35,401 nt of DNA from Dehalococcoidia bacterium (lineage in GTDB: Bacteria > Chloroflexota > Dehalococcoidia > GIF9 > AB-539-J10). A program made the translations under genes and the position numbers. The notes beneath the pieces were generated by a model. The model did not search any database. It was not told the origin of the DNA and saw only the letters and a program-made list of their open reading frames with translations. Shown piece after piece: positions 23,853 through 32,772 of this stretch. Numbering within the stretch: the stretch's first letter is position 1; each line of letters begins with the position of its first letter. The stretch spans positions 1-35,401 of the forward strand of contig PWUO01000073.1 of NCBI GenBank assembly GCA_003562555.1, given 5' to 3'.

Positions 23853-24638
23853 ATGAGTGCGCAGAGATTTCGCGATAAGGTCATCATCGTCACAGGGGGA
23901 GGCTCGGGACTTGGCGAAGATTACTGTCGTGGCTTCGTTGCGGAGGGGGGTAAGGTCGTGTGTGCTGACATAGACGAGTCGGCAGCCAAACGAACTGTGA
24001 CGTCCCTGCAGGAGACCGGCAGAAAGTCCATTGCGGTCGCATGCGATGTCACCAGTACTTACGATGTCGAACGCATGGTAGAAGAGGCCCTCCACACGTA
24101 CGGTCGAATCGACGCCCTGGTGAACAATGCGGGCGTGATCCGGCGTCGTAGCCTCGTCGGAACAACGGATGAAGACTGGGACAGGGAAATCAACACCGAT
24201 CTAAAGGGCCCGTTCGTCTGTGCCCGGGCCGTTGTGCCTCACATGATCGATCGCGGCTACGGCAAGATCGTGAACATCTCATCGGTGGCGGGCATCATTG
24301 GCTGTATCTCAACCGCGTACTCGGCTTCAAAAGCGGGGGTCAACGGACTGACGAGGCAGTGGGCACTGGAACTTGCACCCTACGGCATTCGCGTCAATAG
24401 CGTGGCACCGGGCTATACGGCAACGCCGATCAACGAGAAGCTGCGAAAGTCTCCCGCCGCCAAACGCATAGGCGAGACCATCCCCCTCGGCTGGGGCAAA
24501 CCGGCAGACATAACTGCCGCCGTGCTGTTTCTCAGTGCAGGTGAGTCCGACTACATCACCGGTCAGACGCTCGCCGTGGATGGAGGTCTCACCACAACCG
24601 CTGACATGGGACCGGAGTACCGGAACTTTGACCGGTGA
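23853..24638 (+). CDS. short-chain dehydrogenase/reductase (classical SDR)
   Basis: The product has 261 residues. ATG 23853 follows AAAGGAGACCTGCC; an ATG at 23805 in frame lacks a site. Cofactor motif TGGGSGLG, NNAGV, catalytic Ser in ISSVAG and YSASKAG (Tyr-x-x-x-Lys) are complete, and VNSVAPGYTATPI and ITGQTLAVDGG close the fold. Classical SDRs oxidise or reduce alcohols, sugars and fatty acyl chains with NAD(P); the substrate is not predictable here. It is a single gene facing away from mgtE copy 2 and convergent with the 24675 gene, 36 bp away. Confidence 0.9.
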   Translation: MSAQRFRDKVIIVTGGGSGLGEDYCRGFVAEGGKVVCADIDESAAKRTVTSLQETGRKSIAVACDVTSTYDVERMVEEALHTYGRIDALVNNAGVIRRRSLVGTTDEDWDREINTDLKGPFVCARAVVPHMIDRGYGKIVNISSVAGIIGCISTAYSASKAGVNGLTRQWALELAPYGIRVNSVAPGYTATPINEKLRKSPAAKRIGETIPLGWGKPADITAAVLFLSAGESDYITGQTLAVDGGLTTTADMGPEYRNFDR

Positions 24639-24674
24639 AAGAGACCTAATCCGAAAGGCGCGGACTGCAAGAGA

Positions 24675-25076
24675 TCATACACCAGCGACTGCGCTGCGCG
24701 CCTGGGCTAACAGGTCGAAGAGATAACGCCACTCTTCCTCCGAGATTTCCTTCTGGAACGGCCTTGGCAACCCGAGGGCGTAGCCGAGCGGTCTGCTTTG
24801 CCCCACGGAGGCGTGCACCCACTCATCAGGGTCACGCTCGGGCTGTGCCGCAAGCACCACCGTCATGCCCATGGCTTTGTCCCGGCGAAAACGCACACCG
24901 GAAAAAACCACCTGGCTTCCCTGGCGGTCAGGCATGGCGAAATCTATCCACCCCTCTCTGTCCATGGATTCCGGTTCAGTCACTACGGTGTCGGGCCACG
25001 TCGCGATAATCCGCTCATGCAGCATCGTCAGCATGGAATACAGAGGATCTCTACACTTCGAAATACACTTGCTCAT
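24675..25076 (-). CDS. conserved-looking small protein, unknown function
   Basis: The product has 133 residues from the ATG complement at 25074-25076, preceded by AAGGAG nine bases upstream. The protein is soluble, with no signal peptide or membrane segment. It starts MSKCISKCRDPLYSML and ends with an acidic-aromatic helix (EISEEEWRYLFDLLAQAR). The middle alternates strands (WIDFAMP, QVVFSGVRF, GMTVVLAA). I recognise no family. It follows the M20 hydrolase gene by 17 bp and is almost certainly its operon partner. Confidence 0.68.
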   Translation of the reverse strand: MSKCISKCRDPLYSMLTMLHERIIATWPDTVVTEPESMDREGWIDFAMPDRQGSQVVFSGVRFRRDKAMGMTVVLAAQPERDPDEWVHASVGQSRPLGYALGLPRPFQKEISEEEWRYLFDLLAQARSAVAGV

Positions 25077-25093
25077 TTCACCATTCTCCTTGT

Positions 25094-26509
25094 CTACCCG
25101 GTCGGAGGCTTCAGGTCGGCGGGAATTGGACACTCGTACGCCGTCCCGCCCCTCTGTGTCTCGAATTCCTCGCGTGCCTTCGTCAACAAAGTGTCATCCT
25201 GCATCAGATCAAGCGCAGTAAGCGCCAGCGACTTCGCCACGAACAGCATCGCCTTACGCCCAATCCCGGATCCTGCCGAAGCCACCGCCTGCCACGAGTG
25301 CAGGGGAACGCCCAGCGGCATGCAACACGCCGTCATCTGAGCCGTTGGCGCGATCTGCGACACATCCCCCACATCCGTCGAAACCGGTTGGACCTCCCCC
25401 GCAGAGAGCGTGCCCAGCTCATCCACCACATTCATGCACAGCGGGTCACCGACTACATCGGCAGTCACACCGTAGGACCTGAGCGCATCCTCAGCCATCC
25501 CGAGGGGCAGAGTTGCCTTCAACGCACGCGCCAGCGCCACATCCTCCTCATCGAACGGAGGAGGACCGACTTCCTTCATGTTTCGCAGCAGCGCCTGTTG
25601 GATCGTCCTATTTGGCACGTACTCATGACAGGCCGCCACAATCTCGACGTCGAGGCTGGTATCGGTCATGAGTGCAGCACCGCGGGCGACGTTCAGAACA
25701 CGTTCATATATCTGCTCCACCTGAGTTCGCTTCGGAGCCCGAACGTAGTACCAGATTTGCGCATATTCGGGAACGATATTGGGCGCCTCTCCGCCGTGGG
25801 TAACCATGCAGTGGATTCGCGCCTCGGGGATCACATGCTCCCGAAGATAGTTCACTCCAATGTCGGTGAGCATCACTGCGTCCAGAGCACTTCGGCCCGC
25901 TTCGGGAGCCGACGCAGCATGCGCCGTTCGACCATGGAACGAGAGCTTGAATGAGTTGAGCGCCGCAGACGAGGCCGCCCACAGGGTGTTGGCATACATG
26001 GGGTGCCAGGTCAGAACGCCATCCAGTCCTTCGAACACGCCCTCTCGCGCCATGAAGACCTTCCCCATCAGCGTCTCTTCGGCAGGACAACCGAAGTAGC
26101 GCACTGTTCCGCCAATGCCGTGAGTCTCCATCATCCGCTTGACAGCCATAGCCGCGCCTGCGCCGGCCACGCCAAGAAGGTTATGTCCGCATGCGTGCCC
26201 CGGCGCTCCCTGATCGACGGGTTCCTTGTAAGCACAGGCACGCTGGGAGAGCCCCGGCAGTGCATCGTACTCGCCAAGAATGCCGATTACCGGGGCGCCA
26301 CTACCCGATTCCGCCACCAAAGCTGTCCCGATCCCCGCAACCGGCGCCATGACGCGAAACCCTTCGTTGCGCAACGCATCCACCAACAGTCGGGCAGCAT
26401 ATGTCTCCTTGAAGCCCGTCTGAGGGTTCTCCCATATGTCCCTTGCCAGCGCATCCAGTTGGGGGCGCTGCTTCTCCAGATATGTGACGACACCATCGAC
26501 TATGGACAC
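25094..26509 (-). CDS. M20 family metallohydrolase (AbgB-like amidohydrolase)
   Basis: The product has 471 residues from GTG 26509 with AAAGGAGG five bases upstream. Zinc-site segments appear as GEYDALPG, GHACGHNLLG, GCPAEE and, near the C-terminus, STDVGDVSQ with MPLGVPLHSW. A lid/dimerisation domain is inserted (about 185-310). This layout matches the aminobenzoyl-glutamate/aminoacylase-like subgroup of M20 rather than exopeptidases. It likely hydrolyses an N-acyl amino acid or a similar amide in the cytoplasm; no signal peptide is present. It is the first gene of a two-gene operon. Confidence 0.9.
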   Translation of the reverse strand: MSIVDGVVTYLEKQRPQLDALARDIWENPQTGFKETYAARLLVDALRNEGFRVMAPVAGIGTALVAESGSGAPVIGILGEYDALPGLSQRACAYKEPVDQGAPGHACGHNLLGVAGAGAAMAVKRMMETHGIGGTVRYFGCPAEETLMGKVFMAREGVFEGLDGVLTWHPMYANTLWAASSAALNSFKLSFHGRTAHAASAPEAGRSALDAVMLTDIGVNYLREHVIPEARIHCMVTHGGEAPNIVPEYAQIWYYVRAPKRTQVEQIYERVLNVARGAALMTDTSLDVEIVAACHEYVPNRTIQQALLRNMKEVGPPPFDEEDVALARALKATLPLGMAEDALRSYGVTADVVGDPLCMNVVDELGTLSAGEVQPVSTDVGDVSQIAPTAQMTACCMPLGVPLHSWQAVASAGSGIGRKAMLFVAKSLALTALDLMQDDTLLTKAREEFETQRGGTAYECPIPADLKPPTG

Positions 26510-26867
26510 GTGCGCCTCCTTTCATCCGGCCAGACAGGCACCGGGAAAGGATTGTACATGACGCCGACCACACGGCAGAAACACGCTGTCGTCAGTGGCT
26601 CAACCGGGTAACGGGAATAGTGCGCAGAGTGCCATCGGCCTGATGTCAGGTTGACAGATAAGCGAGTCCGGATCCACCACATAGGCGTGCCTGCTGAACA
26701 GGCAACCAGCCGGATGGCACGATCGCGCATCCCAAGACGGACTGCCACCGCTCAGGTGCGACCCCATATGAAGCGGGTCGGGACCACTGCGGGAACGCCG
26801 CGGGGCCAGTCGTTCATCACCTCCTTGGGTAGCGAGGGCGCTTTCAGCCGCAGGAAGACGAGAAACA
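26510..26867. other. non-coding gap upstream of the TspO-like gene
   Basis: Between the M20 start and 26868 I find no credible gene. The minus strand has TACAAT (26551-26556) about 40 bp before the M20 start, a possible -10 box with no good -35. Confidence 0.35.
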
Positions 26868-26898
26868 TTGACATCTGCCCGTAAGTGATAGCTACAAT
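26868..26898 (+). promoter_or_regulatory. candidate promoter upstream of the TspO-like gene
   Basis: TTGACA (26868-26873) and TACAAT (26893-26898) are good hexamers, but the spacer is 19 nt, longer than optimal. Confidence 0.4.
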
Positions 26899-27071
26899 AG
26901 GATCGCGCGCGACGAGCGCTGAAACGACGGAGCCGCCTGAACAAAGGCGTCGTGCGGTTCGGCCACGCTGAGATGCTGCCCGGTCCTGCGGCAGGCTGGA
27001 TCGTAGCCCGACGTTGCCGATGTCGCCAGGATGCATCGTTGAAGGGTGGCCCGATCGCGCTTAAGCCAATC

Positions 27072-27569
27072 ATGTCCCGAATCCTTCGACTTGCGGATGC
27101 ACTGAACAGGGACGACAGACAGTCCCTGCGTCTTAACATTGCGATCCCTGTGACCCTCGGGTTGATCCTGAACGGTCTCGGGCTCTGGCTTGCACGCAAC
27201 GATCCGTTGGACGCTGCACCATGGTTCGCTCCCCCGGGCTGGGTTTCGGCTATCGTATGGCTCTGTCTTCTTGCATTGCTGGGGGCGGCACGCTGGACCT
27301 TGAACTCCTACACGATTATCGGCGTACTCATGGCAAGGACCGCAGTGACCCTGTTGCTTGTCGCGTGCCTTGTGTGGCCGCTCTACACGCTCGCAGCCGT
27401 CAACCTGTCAATCCAGATGATCGCCAACGGTCTGACCCTGCTCATGGCCGTCGCTGCCATACTGATCGTCCGTCAGCGCTCGGTCGAAGCGGCATCACTC
27501 ATCATGCCGACCATAGTGTGGCTGGCATTCACCACGCTCATCGCGGCTACAGCACTGACACAGGCGTGA
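27072..27569 (+). CDS. TspO/MBR-like membrane protein (divergent)
   Basis: The product has 165 residues from ATG 27072; the frame stays open upstream to GTG 26952, and no strong ribosome site marks either start. Five hydrophobic helices are predicted. APPGWVSAIVWLCLLALLGAARW matches the PPxWVFxxVWTxLY segment of TspO/MBR proteins in place and spacing, and LIMPTIVWLAFTTLIAATAL matches their last helix (LLLPYLxWVxFA). Several usual aromatic ligand-pocket residues are missing, so binding of porphyrin or similar molecules is doubtful. TspO is thought to handle tetrapyrroles or stress signals. Confidence 0.62.
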   Translation: MSRILRLADALNRDDRQSLRLNIAIPVTLGLILNGLGLWLARNDPLDAAPWFAPPGWVSAIVWLCLLALLGAARWTLNSYTIIGVLMARTAVTLLLVACLVWPLYTLAAVNLSIQMIANGLTLLMAVAAILIVRQRSVEAASLIMPTIVWLAFTTLIAATALTQA

Positions 27570-27583
27570 TGCCCACTGCCACG

Positions 27584-27612
27584 TTGACGCGCCGGACTGT
27601 CTGACTGATAAT
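27584..27612 (+). promoter_or_regulatory. promoter of ilvD
   Basis: TTGACG (27584-27589), 17 nt, GATAAT (27607-27612), about 50 bp before the start codon. Confidence 0.65.
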
Positions 27613-27665
27613 GCGTTACGTCACGTACACCATGACTGCGTGAATCCCGCTAAGGAGGAATACCC

Positions 27666-29339
27666 ATGAAGAGCGATACGATCACAAAGGGCGTCGAGCG
27701 CGCGCCACACCGGTCACTCCTGTATGCACTCGGGCACCCCAGGGAAGACTTTGACAAGCCTTTCGTCGGAGTAGTGAACAGCTACACCACCGTCATTCCC
27801 GGCCACATGCACCTGCAGTCTATCTCCAACGCGGTGCGGGAGGGCATTCGCGCGGGTGGAGGCGTGCCATTCGAATTCAACACCATCGGCGTCTGTGACG
27901 GCATAGCCATGAACCACCCCGGCATGAGGCTCAGCCTGCCCAGCAGGGAACTGATCGCGGATTCAGTTGAGATTATGGCGGAGGCACACGGCTTCGACGC
28001 ACTCGTATTCATTCCGAACTGCGACAAGATAGTACCTGGAATGCTCATGGCAGCAGCACGGCTCAATCTTCCCTGTATCTTTGTCTCCGGTGGCCCCATG
28101 CTTCCGGGCCGAATGCCCGGAGAGGAGGGTCCTATCGACATCGATCTCATCAGCTGCTTCGAGGGTGTTGGCAAGGTGCTGTCGCACCAGATGACCGAGA
28201 GACAGCTCGAAGAGATAGAACAGAGGGCCTGCCCGGGGTGCGGTTCCTGCTCTCCCATCGCAACCGCCAATACCATGAACTGCCTCACCGAGGTGCTGGG
28301 TCTCGGTTTGCCGGGAAACGGCACCATTCCCGCGCCGGAAGGCAGACGCCTTCAACTGGCGTTCCTCGCTGGCAAACAGGTGATGCGGGTTGTTGAGAAG
28401 GGTATAAGGCCAGGCGACATCCTCACTGCAGACGCGTTTCACAACGCCTTCGCCGTGGACATGGCGATCGGAGGCAGCACGAACACGGTGCTCCATCTCC
28501 CGGCCATCGCACACGCAGCAGGTGTGGAATTTCCTCTGGCCCGCATCAATGAGATCAGCGACAAAGTGCCACACCTGTGCAACCTGCGCCCTTACGGAAA
28601 ATTCGGGCTTGCCGATCTGGATCTTGCGGGAGGAATTCCCGCGGTGATGAAGGAAATAGCGAAGAGACTGAAGCCGGGCGCCATGACCGTCACCGGTAAG
28701 ACCATCGGCGACGTATGGCGTGATGCCGAGGTGCGGGACCGGCGCGTGATCCACGCATTCGACAACCCCCTCCACAAGACCGGAGGAGTGGCAGTCCTCT
28801 TCGGCAACCTCGCTCCTGATGGGGCTGTGGTGAAGACAGCGGGAGTGGACGACAACATGATGATTCACGAAGGCCCAGCCCGCTGCTTCAACAGCGAGGA
28901 GGAAGCAACCAAAGCCATCTCGTCACGTGTCTTCAACCCGGGAGACGTCATAGTCGTTCGCTATGAGGGGCCCAAGGGTGGACCGGGGATGCGCGAGATG
29001 CTGACTCCAACCTCGATGCTTGCAGGCATGGGAGCCGATAAGAACGTTGCCCTCATCACCGATGGACGGTTCTCAGGTGGCTCACGCGGCGCGGCCGTCG
29101 GCCACGTCTCCCCTGAGGCTGCGGCCCGGGGTCCTATCGCCGCCATCCGGGATGGCGACCTCATTCGCATCGATGTCACCGCACGGCGTCTGGACGTGAA
29201 GCTCGACGACAGAGAGATCCAGGAGCGGCTTGAGACACTGCCACCATTTACTTCTAAGGTGAAGAAAGGCTTCCTGGCGCGGTACAGCCGATTAGTTTCA
29301 TCCGCCACTACCGGCGCTGTCTTTGAAGACCTGGGTTAG
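27666..29339 (+). CDS. ilvD: dihydroxy-acid dehydratase
   Basis: The product has 557 residues, standard for IlvD. AAGGAGG precedes the ATG. The Fe-S ligand segments are intact: CDGIAMNHPGM, PNCDKIVPGM and CPGCGSCSPIATANTMNCLTE. ALITDGRFSGGSRGAAVGHVSPEA and GPKGGPGMREML near the C-terminus complete the active site. It converts 2,3-dihydroxy-isovalerate or -methylvalerate to the 2-oxo acids in valine, leucine and isoleucine synthesis, in the cytoplasm. No other ilv gene is nearby, so it is an isolated copy, read from its own promoter. Confidence 0.96.
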   Translation: MKSDTITKGVERAPHRSLLYALGHPREDFDKPFVGVVNSYTTVIPGHMHLQSISNAVREGIRAGGGVPFEFNTIGVCDGIAMNHPGMRLSLPSRELIADSVEIMAEAHGFDALVFIPNCDKIVPGMLMAAARLNLPCIFVSGGPMLPGRMPGEEGPIDIDLISCFEGVGKVLSHQMTERQLEEIEQRACPGCGSCSPIATANTMNCLTEVLGLGLPGNGTIPAPEGRRLQLAFLAGKQVMRVVEKGIRPGDILTADAFHNAFAVDMAIGGSTNTVLHLPAIAHAAGVEFPLARINEISDKVPHLCNLRPYGKFGLADLDLAGGIPAVMKEIAKRLKPGAMTVTGKTIGDVWRDAEVRDRRVIHAFDNPLHKTGGVAVLFGNLAPDGAVVKTAGVDDNMMIHEGPARCFNSEEEATKAISSRVFNPGDVIVVRYEGPKGGPGMREMLTPTSMLAGMGADKNVALITDGRFSGGSRGAAVGHVSPEAAARGPIAAIRDGDLIRIDVTARRLDVKLDDREIQERLETLPPFTSKVKKGFLARYSRLVSSATTGAVFEDLG

Positions 29340-29472
29340 CTATACAACTTCCTGTTTCGCCGGGTGAGCGGACGGACCGACCCGCCGCTCGCCCGGAACT
29401 TGTGATATCTGTCCACGGCAGTTTTGTGTTGATTTCGGTACCTGTCCGTAATGGCAGCGCGCCTCCGCAACA

Positions 29473-29492
29473 CACATGTCCTCAGACATGTG
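29473..29492. repeat. perfect inverted repeat
   Basis: CACATGTC and GACATGTG flank a CTCA loop, giving an 8-bp stem between the convergent ilvD and glycine-betaine-type genes. Confidence 0.5.
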
Positions 29493-29538
29493 CACGCCGG
29501 TTGCCCTGACCATCAGAAGCTCAAGCAGCACAGACAAT

Positions 29539-29572
29539 CGCGGGGGCGCGACGTAACTGTCGCGCCCCCGCG
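29539..29572. terminator. very stable hairpin between convergent genes
   Basis: A perfect 14-bp, almost all G-C stem (CGCGGGGGCGCGAC with GTCGCGCCCCCGCG) has a 6-nt loop. It has no T run in either direction. It probably stops transcription or protects transcript ends from both sides. The 304-bp gap holding it (29340-29643) has no gene that I can support. Confidence 0.55.
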
Positions 29573-29643
29573 TGCAGGAGATGAAAGCCCGCACTGTGGT
29601 CACCACAAGAGGGGCATCAACAAGCGTTTTCCTCAGTGAGCAA

Positions 29644-30501
29644 TTAGACCCACTGACTCACCACATCCTGATTCGCATCGACCCACTGACGGGCCGCCAC
29701 GGAAGGATCAACTCCTTCGACGTTTATCTCGAACATCACCTCGGCAAGCTGCTCCTCGGTGAGGAAGAAGTTGCTCAGTATGCTCGCAGCACCAGGCATG
29801 TCTGCACTGAAACCCTGGCGCGCGATGGTGTTGATCGTCTCGGCTCCTCCATAGGAGCTCATCGGATCATCAAGGAACTCCAGGTCATACGCGAAGAACT
29901 TCCAGTGCGGTGCCCAGCCCGTGACAACGACCCACTCGTTGGCCGAGTAAGCGCTGTCCAGGGCGACAGTCATGGCCATGTCACTCGCATCCATTACCGT
30001 CCAGTCATCGAGTCCGTAGCTTGGAACCGCTTCTTCATACGTATGATGCATGATTCCCGAGCCCGGCTCGATACCGTAGATGGTCCAGTCGAACTCGTCA
30101 CCATGTGCATTCAACTCATCGATGGAGTTGATATCCGCATACTGCGGAACGACGAGGCCAATCCTGGCTCCCTCGTAGTTGGGTCCAAGATCCTCGATCT
30201 GGTCAGCGTACTGATCCATGTACGCCTCATGCGTGTAGGGCAGCCAGGCGCATACGAACACATCCGCATCGCCTGAGGCGACGCTTGTCCACATCGGGCC
30301 CGCCGCCACAGCGGTCAACTCGACGTTGTAGCCCGCATCCTCAAGCACTGCCTGCATGATGTGCGTCTGCGACTCAGCACATGCCCACTGTACATAAATC
30401 ATGTCGATCGTGTCGTCACCATCGGCCGCGCAGCCGCCCAGCAACACGCCGGCAGCCACCAGGCCAGCGACAACAACCGTCAGTAGCTTCTTGCTTCGCA
30501 T
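29644..30501 (-). CDS. glycine betaine/choline-type ABC substrate-binding lipoprotein (OpuAC family)
   Basis: The product has 285 residues with AAGGAGG upstream. The signal peptide ends at LGGC (lipid Cys about 24). The mature protein follows the OpuAC/GbuC/ProX plan: IYVQWACAESQTHIMQAVLEDAGYNVEL, DADVFVCAWLPYTHEAYMDQYADQI, GIEPGSGIMHHTYEE and WAPHWKFFAYDLEFLDDP, with tryptophans placed for a quaternary-ammonium aromatic cage. It should capture glycine betaine, choline or related solutes outside the membrane. No ATPase or permease gene is adjacent, so it must work with a transporter encoded elsewhere, or the rest was lost. Its 340-bp upstream region has no gene. Confidence 0.92.
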   Translation of the reverse strand: MRSKKLLTVVVAGLVAAGVLLGGCAADGDDTIDMIYVQWACAESQTHIMQAVLEDAGYNVELTAVAAGPMWTSVASGDADVFVCAWLPYTHEAYMDQYADQIEDLGPNYEGARIGLVVPQYADINSIDELNAHGDEFDWTIYGIEPGSGIMHHTYEEAVPSYGLDDWTVMDASDMAMTVALDSAYSANEWVVVTGWAPHWKFFAYDLEFLDDPMSSYGGAETINTIARQGFSADMPGAASILSNFFLTEEQLAEVMFEINVEGVDPSVAARQWVDANQDVVSQWV

Positions 30502-30841
30502 CGTTTCCTCCTTACTGTTTGGACCTCCACTGCCTCCTTCCAGTCCACCCTTCGAATCGAGGACACTGTCGTGTCCACTCGGCTTTCCGTTTTCTCACCT
30601 CCTGCAGCAAGAATCGGAGACATGGCGTCTTCGTGAATGGCAAGCAACAACCGGGAGAACGCAAGGCGACTCAGGCAAGGCAGCGGAATCCGGCGACTAT
30701 TAAAAGGGCTGGAAGACCCTCCGGAGACCGGGAGGGTTCAACTGACGGATCTCTGTCGATCCTTACCTTGAATGCGAGTCCTTGTGAACTCGTCAGCAGG
30801 TGCTGATGCCATTCGCATACGTGGGCAGTCTACCAGACGCG
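30502..30841. other. non-coding region upstream of the OpuAC gene
   Basis: It contains one inverted repeat (ACCCTCC and GGGAGGGT around 30717-30738) and on the minus strand an AT-rich TTTTAATA. No promoter pair with good spacing and no recognisable riboswitch core were found. Confidence 0.35.
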
Positions 30842-31456
30842 TCATCTGCGGGTCAAACGTCTGAACGTAGACCACGATAGAGAGGGAGGCTCCTGACGTC
30901 GCCCCCTGGTCAGCGCCGGGTGCTCCCCGGATACCTCATCCACATACGTCCCACCGAAGCCGACACGCATTGCATCTGTGGCATCGCAGCCACGAGACAG
31001 CGCGGCGACTATATCGCGCGACACCTTGGTCTTGAACACGCGGCCTGTGGACGAAGTGAAGTACGCGAACCGCACATCGTCCGGCATGCACCCCCAGACA
31101 CTCAGCCTGTTGAGAAGCTGCTCCACCGAGACTGACTTCACCACTGGACGCTGAAGGCCAAGTTCGAGCGGAAATTCGCTCATCTGTGAACGTGGCAGCA
31201 CCACACGGTGGCCAGTACTCAGAATAAGGCCACAACTGACCAGAGTCACCGGCTGTCCATGTACATTGGCTGCCTCCAACACCAGTTGCGCATCACGAGA
31301 TTCGAACTCGTCCGCCATCGAGAGCCCGACACCGACCGTCACCTTGACCAGTGGCCGTTCCCAGTATCGGCGTATGAGCTCAATGCCAAGGACTACAATG
31401 CCTGCCGCCACACCGCCACCGAACGCCGCCAAGAAGATCCCCTGGTCCAACTGCAT
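30842..31456 (-). CDS. hypothetical protein with N-terminal membrane anchor
   Basis: The product has 204 residues from the ATG complement at 31454-31456, preceded by GGAGGGAGC; the open frame upstream is not used. One hydrophobic helix (FLAAFGGGVAAGIVVLGIELI) at residues 7-27 anchors the protein, followed by a basic turn and a beta-rich soluble domain (VKVTVGVGLSM, QLVLEAANV, VTLVSCGLIL, VRFAYFTSSTGRVFKTKV). The C-terminal 35 residues are polar and basic. The domain resembles small Ig-like or sandwich modules, but I recognise no family. It is a single-gene unit. Confidence 0.62.
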   Translation of the reverse strand: MQLDQGIFLAAFGGGVAAGIVVLGIELIRRYWERPLVKVTVGVGLSMADEFESRDAQLVLEAANVHGQPVTLVSCGLILSTGHRVVLPRSQMSEFPLELGLQRPVVKSVSVEQLLNRLSVWGCMPDDVRFAYFTSSTGRVFKTKVSRDIVAALSRGCDATDAMRVGFGGTYVDEVSGEHPALTRGRRQEPPSLSWSTFRRLTRR

Positions 31457-31896
31457 GCTCCCTCCATCACGAAACAAGACCTTGCGCGTTGCGCCTCCAA
31501 AGCATACACATAATACACCCCGTGGTCTATGCCTGCTCTGCATCGATACAAGAAAGCGCCTCACAGGCTATCAAACCGCTTCACGTCGACGCGGACTATT
31601 CTGCGTCATCTTGTCAACCCCCACACTTACAGACCTGACACTTGTTGATACGACCTGCACCATTTCAACTCGCGCCGCCATTCCCAGGACTCTTCTCCCA
31701 ATCTCAACACGCCCCCTGGGTTGGCGGAACACAGGACCCAGTACGTTTTCGCATCACCTGCTGATTTCCGCACGTGTCGGCAGTGACGATACAGGACTTA
31801 TGACCCATCGACTTAGTCCTCACGACGATGTTCTCCGCCACTCGGTACCTTTGCGTGATGTGTGTCAGGCCTGTTCGTACGTACAGTATGCATGTG
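31457..31896. other. divergent intergenic region
   Basis: About 440 bp lie between the hypothetical gene and the protease gene. TTGTCAAC (about 31612) and TGTTGATA (about 31643) form a loose inverted pair. No promoter of good quality and no gene are supported. Confidence 0.35.
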
Positions 31897-32772
31897 ATGA
31901 AGAAACTCTTTGCGGTTGTGACGGCGGCAGTCCTGATCGCAGTAGCATTATTCGCAAGTGTGTCGCTTGATAAGCCCGGCAAGGTCATCGCTCAGGGCTC
32001 GACCGACCTCTCTGTGTCTCAGTCGCACGTCTCATCTGCGGGTGCGGCTGTAACTACGCCGGATGAGACCGACATCGTCACCTTCGATGCGGTGTCCTCG
32101 GCACACAGGCAATCCTACGCAAACCGCTGGGGCATCGAACGCATCGGGGCACCTGGGACGTGGGACACGGCCAGCTTCGCCCCAGTACTGGTTGCGGTGC
32201 TGGACACGGGCATCGCCAATGACACTCCGTTTGCCGACAAAATAGTGGGAGCGATCGATTTCACAGGCAGTGGCACGACGGATGACGAGAACGGGCACGG
32301 CACGCATATGGCAGATACGATCGCCGGAATCGCTCCCAACGCGAATCTCCTCAACGTCAAGGTCGCTGACAGACGCGGGCGCTGTGACACCGCCACAGTG
32401 GCACAGGGTATTCGCTGGGCTGCCGATCGTGGGGCACAGGTCATTAACGTGAGCCTGGAAGTAGCCCATTCCTCCCACTTAGAGGACTCCATTAACTACG
32501 CGTGGCAGAGAGGTGCAGTAGTTGTCGCCGCTGCTGGCAATGGAGGCACCAGCGCTCCAGCTTACCCGGCTGGCTACACGAACTCGATCGCCGTGGCCTG
32601 TACGAACCAGAGCGATGGGTTGGCCGTTCTCTCCAATCATGGTGACTGGGTAGACATTGCCGCACCAGGGTTCAAGATCATTGCCCGGTCACATGAGGGT
32701 GATCTCAGCTATGAAACCGGCACTTCTCCAGCTGCAGCCCATGTCTCTGGAGTAGCCGCGCTTCTTTTCTGA
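31897..32772 (+). CDS. subtilisin-like (S8) serine protease, cut short by an in-frame TGA
   Basis: The frame from ATG 31897 encodes 291 residues to TGA 32770-32772. An ATG at 31888 is the alternative start; neither has a clear ribosome site. A signal peptide (KKLFAVVTAAVLIAVALFA) is followed by a short linker and the S8 domain. The catalytic residues are Asp 103 in VLDTGIAND, His 134 in NGHGTH, Asn 215 in AAAGNGG and Ser 277 in GTSPAAAHVSG. The usual GTSMAAPHVSG is changed to GTSPAAAHVSG. The last helix and strand of the domain lie after the TGA in the same frame (to 32916). The truncated protein would lack part of the fold, so it may be inactive. Confidence 0.8.
   Translation: MKKLFAVVTAAVLIAVALFASVSLDKPGKVIAQGSTDLSVSQSHVSSAGAAVTTPDETDIVTFDAVSSAHRQSYANRWGIERIGAPGTWDTASFAPVLVAVLDTGIANDTPFADKIVGAIDFTGSGTTDDENGHGTHMADTIAGIAPNANLLNVKVADRRGRCDTATVAQGIRWAADRGAQVINVSLEVAHSSHLEDSINYAWQRGAVVVAAAGNGGTSAPAYPAGYTNSIAVACTNQSDGLAVLSNHGDWVDIAAPGFKIIARSHEGDLSYETGTSPAAAHVSGVAALLF

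Noticed and set aside
26600..27199. Arg/Ser-rich 199-codon minus-strand frame
   Set aside because: Low-complexity composition and overlap with the TspO-like gene; considered spurious.
29451..29639. Short plus-strand frames after ilvD
   Set aside because: They run through perfect hairpins and show no coding character.
32770..32772. TGA in the protease as a selenocysteine codon
   Set aside because: S8 proteases have no known Sec at this place, the position is an ordinary helix residue, and no SECIS-like hairpin follows.
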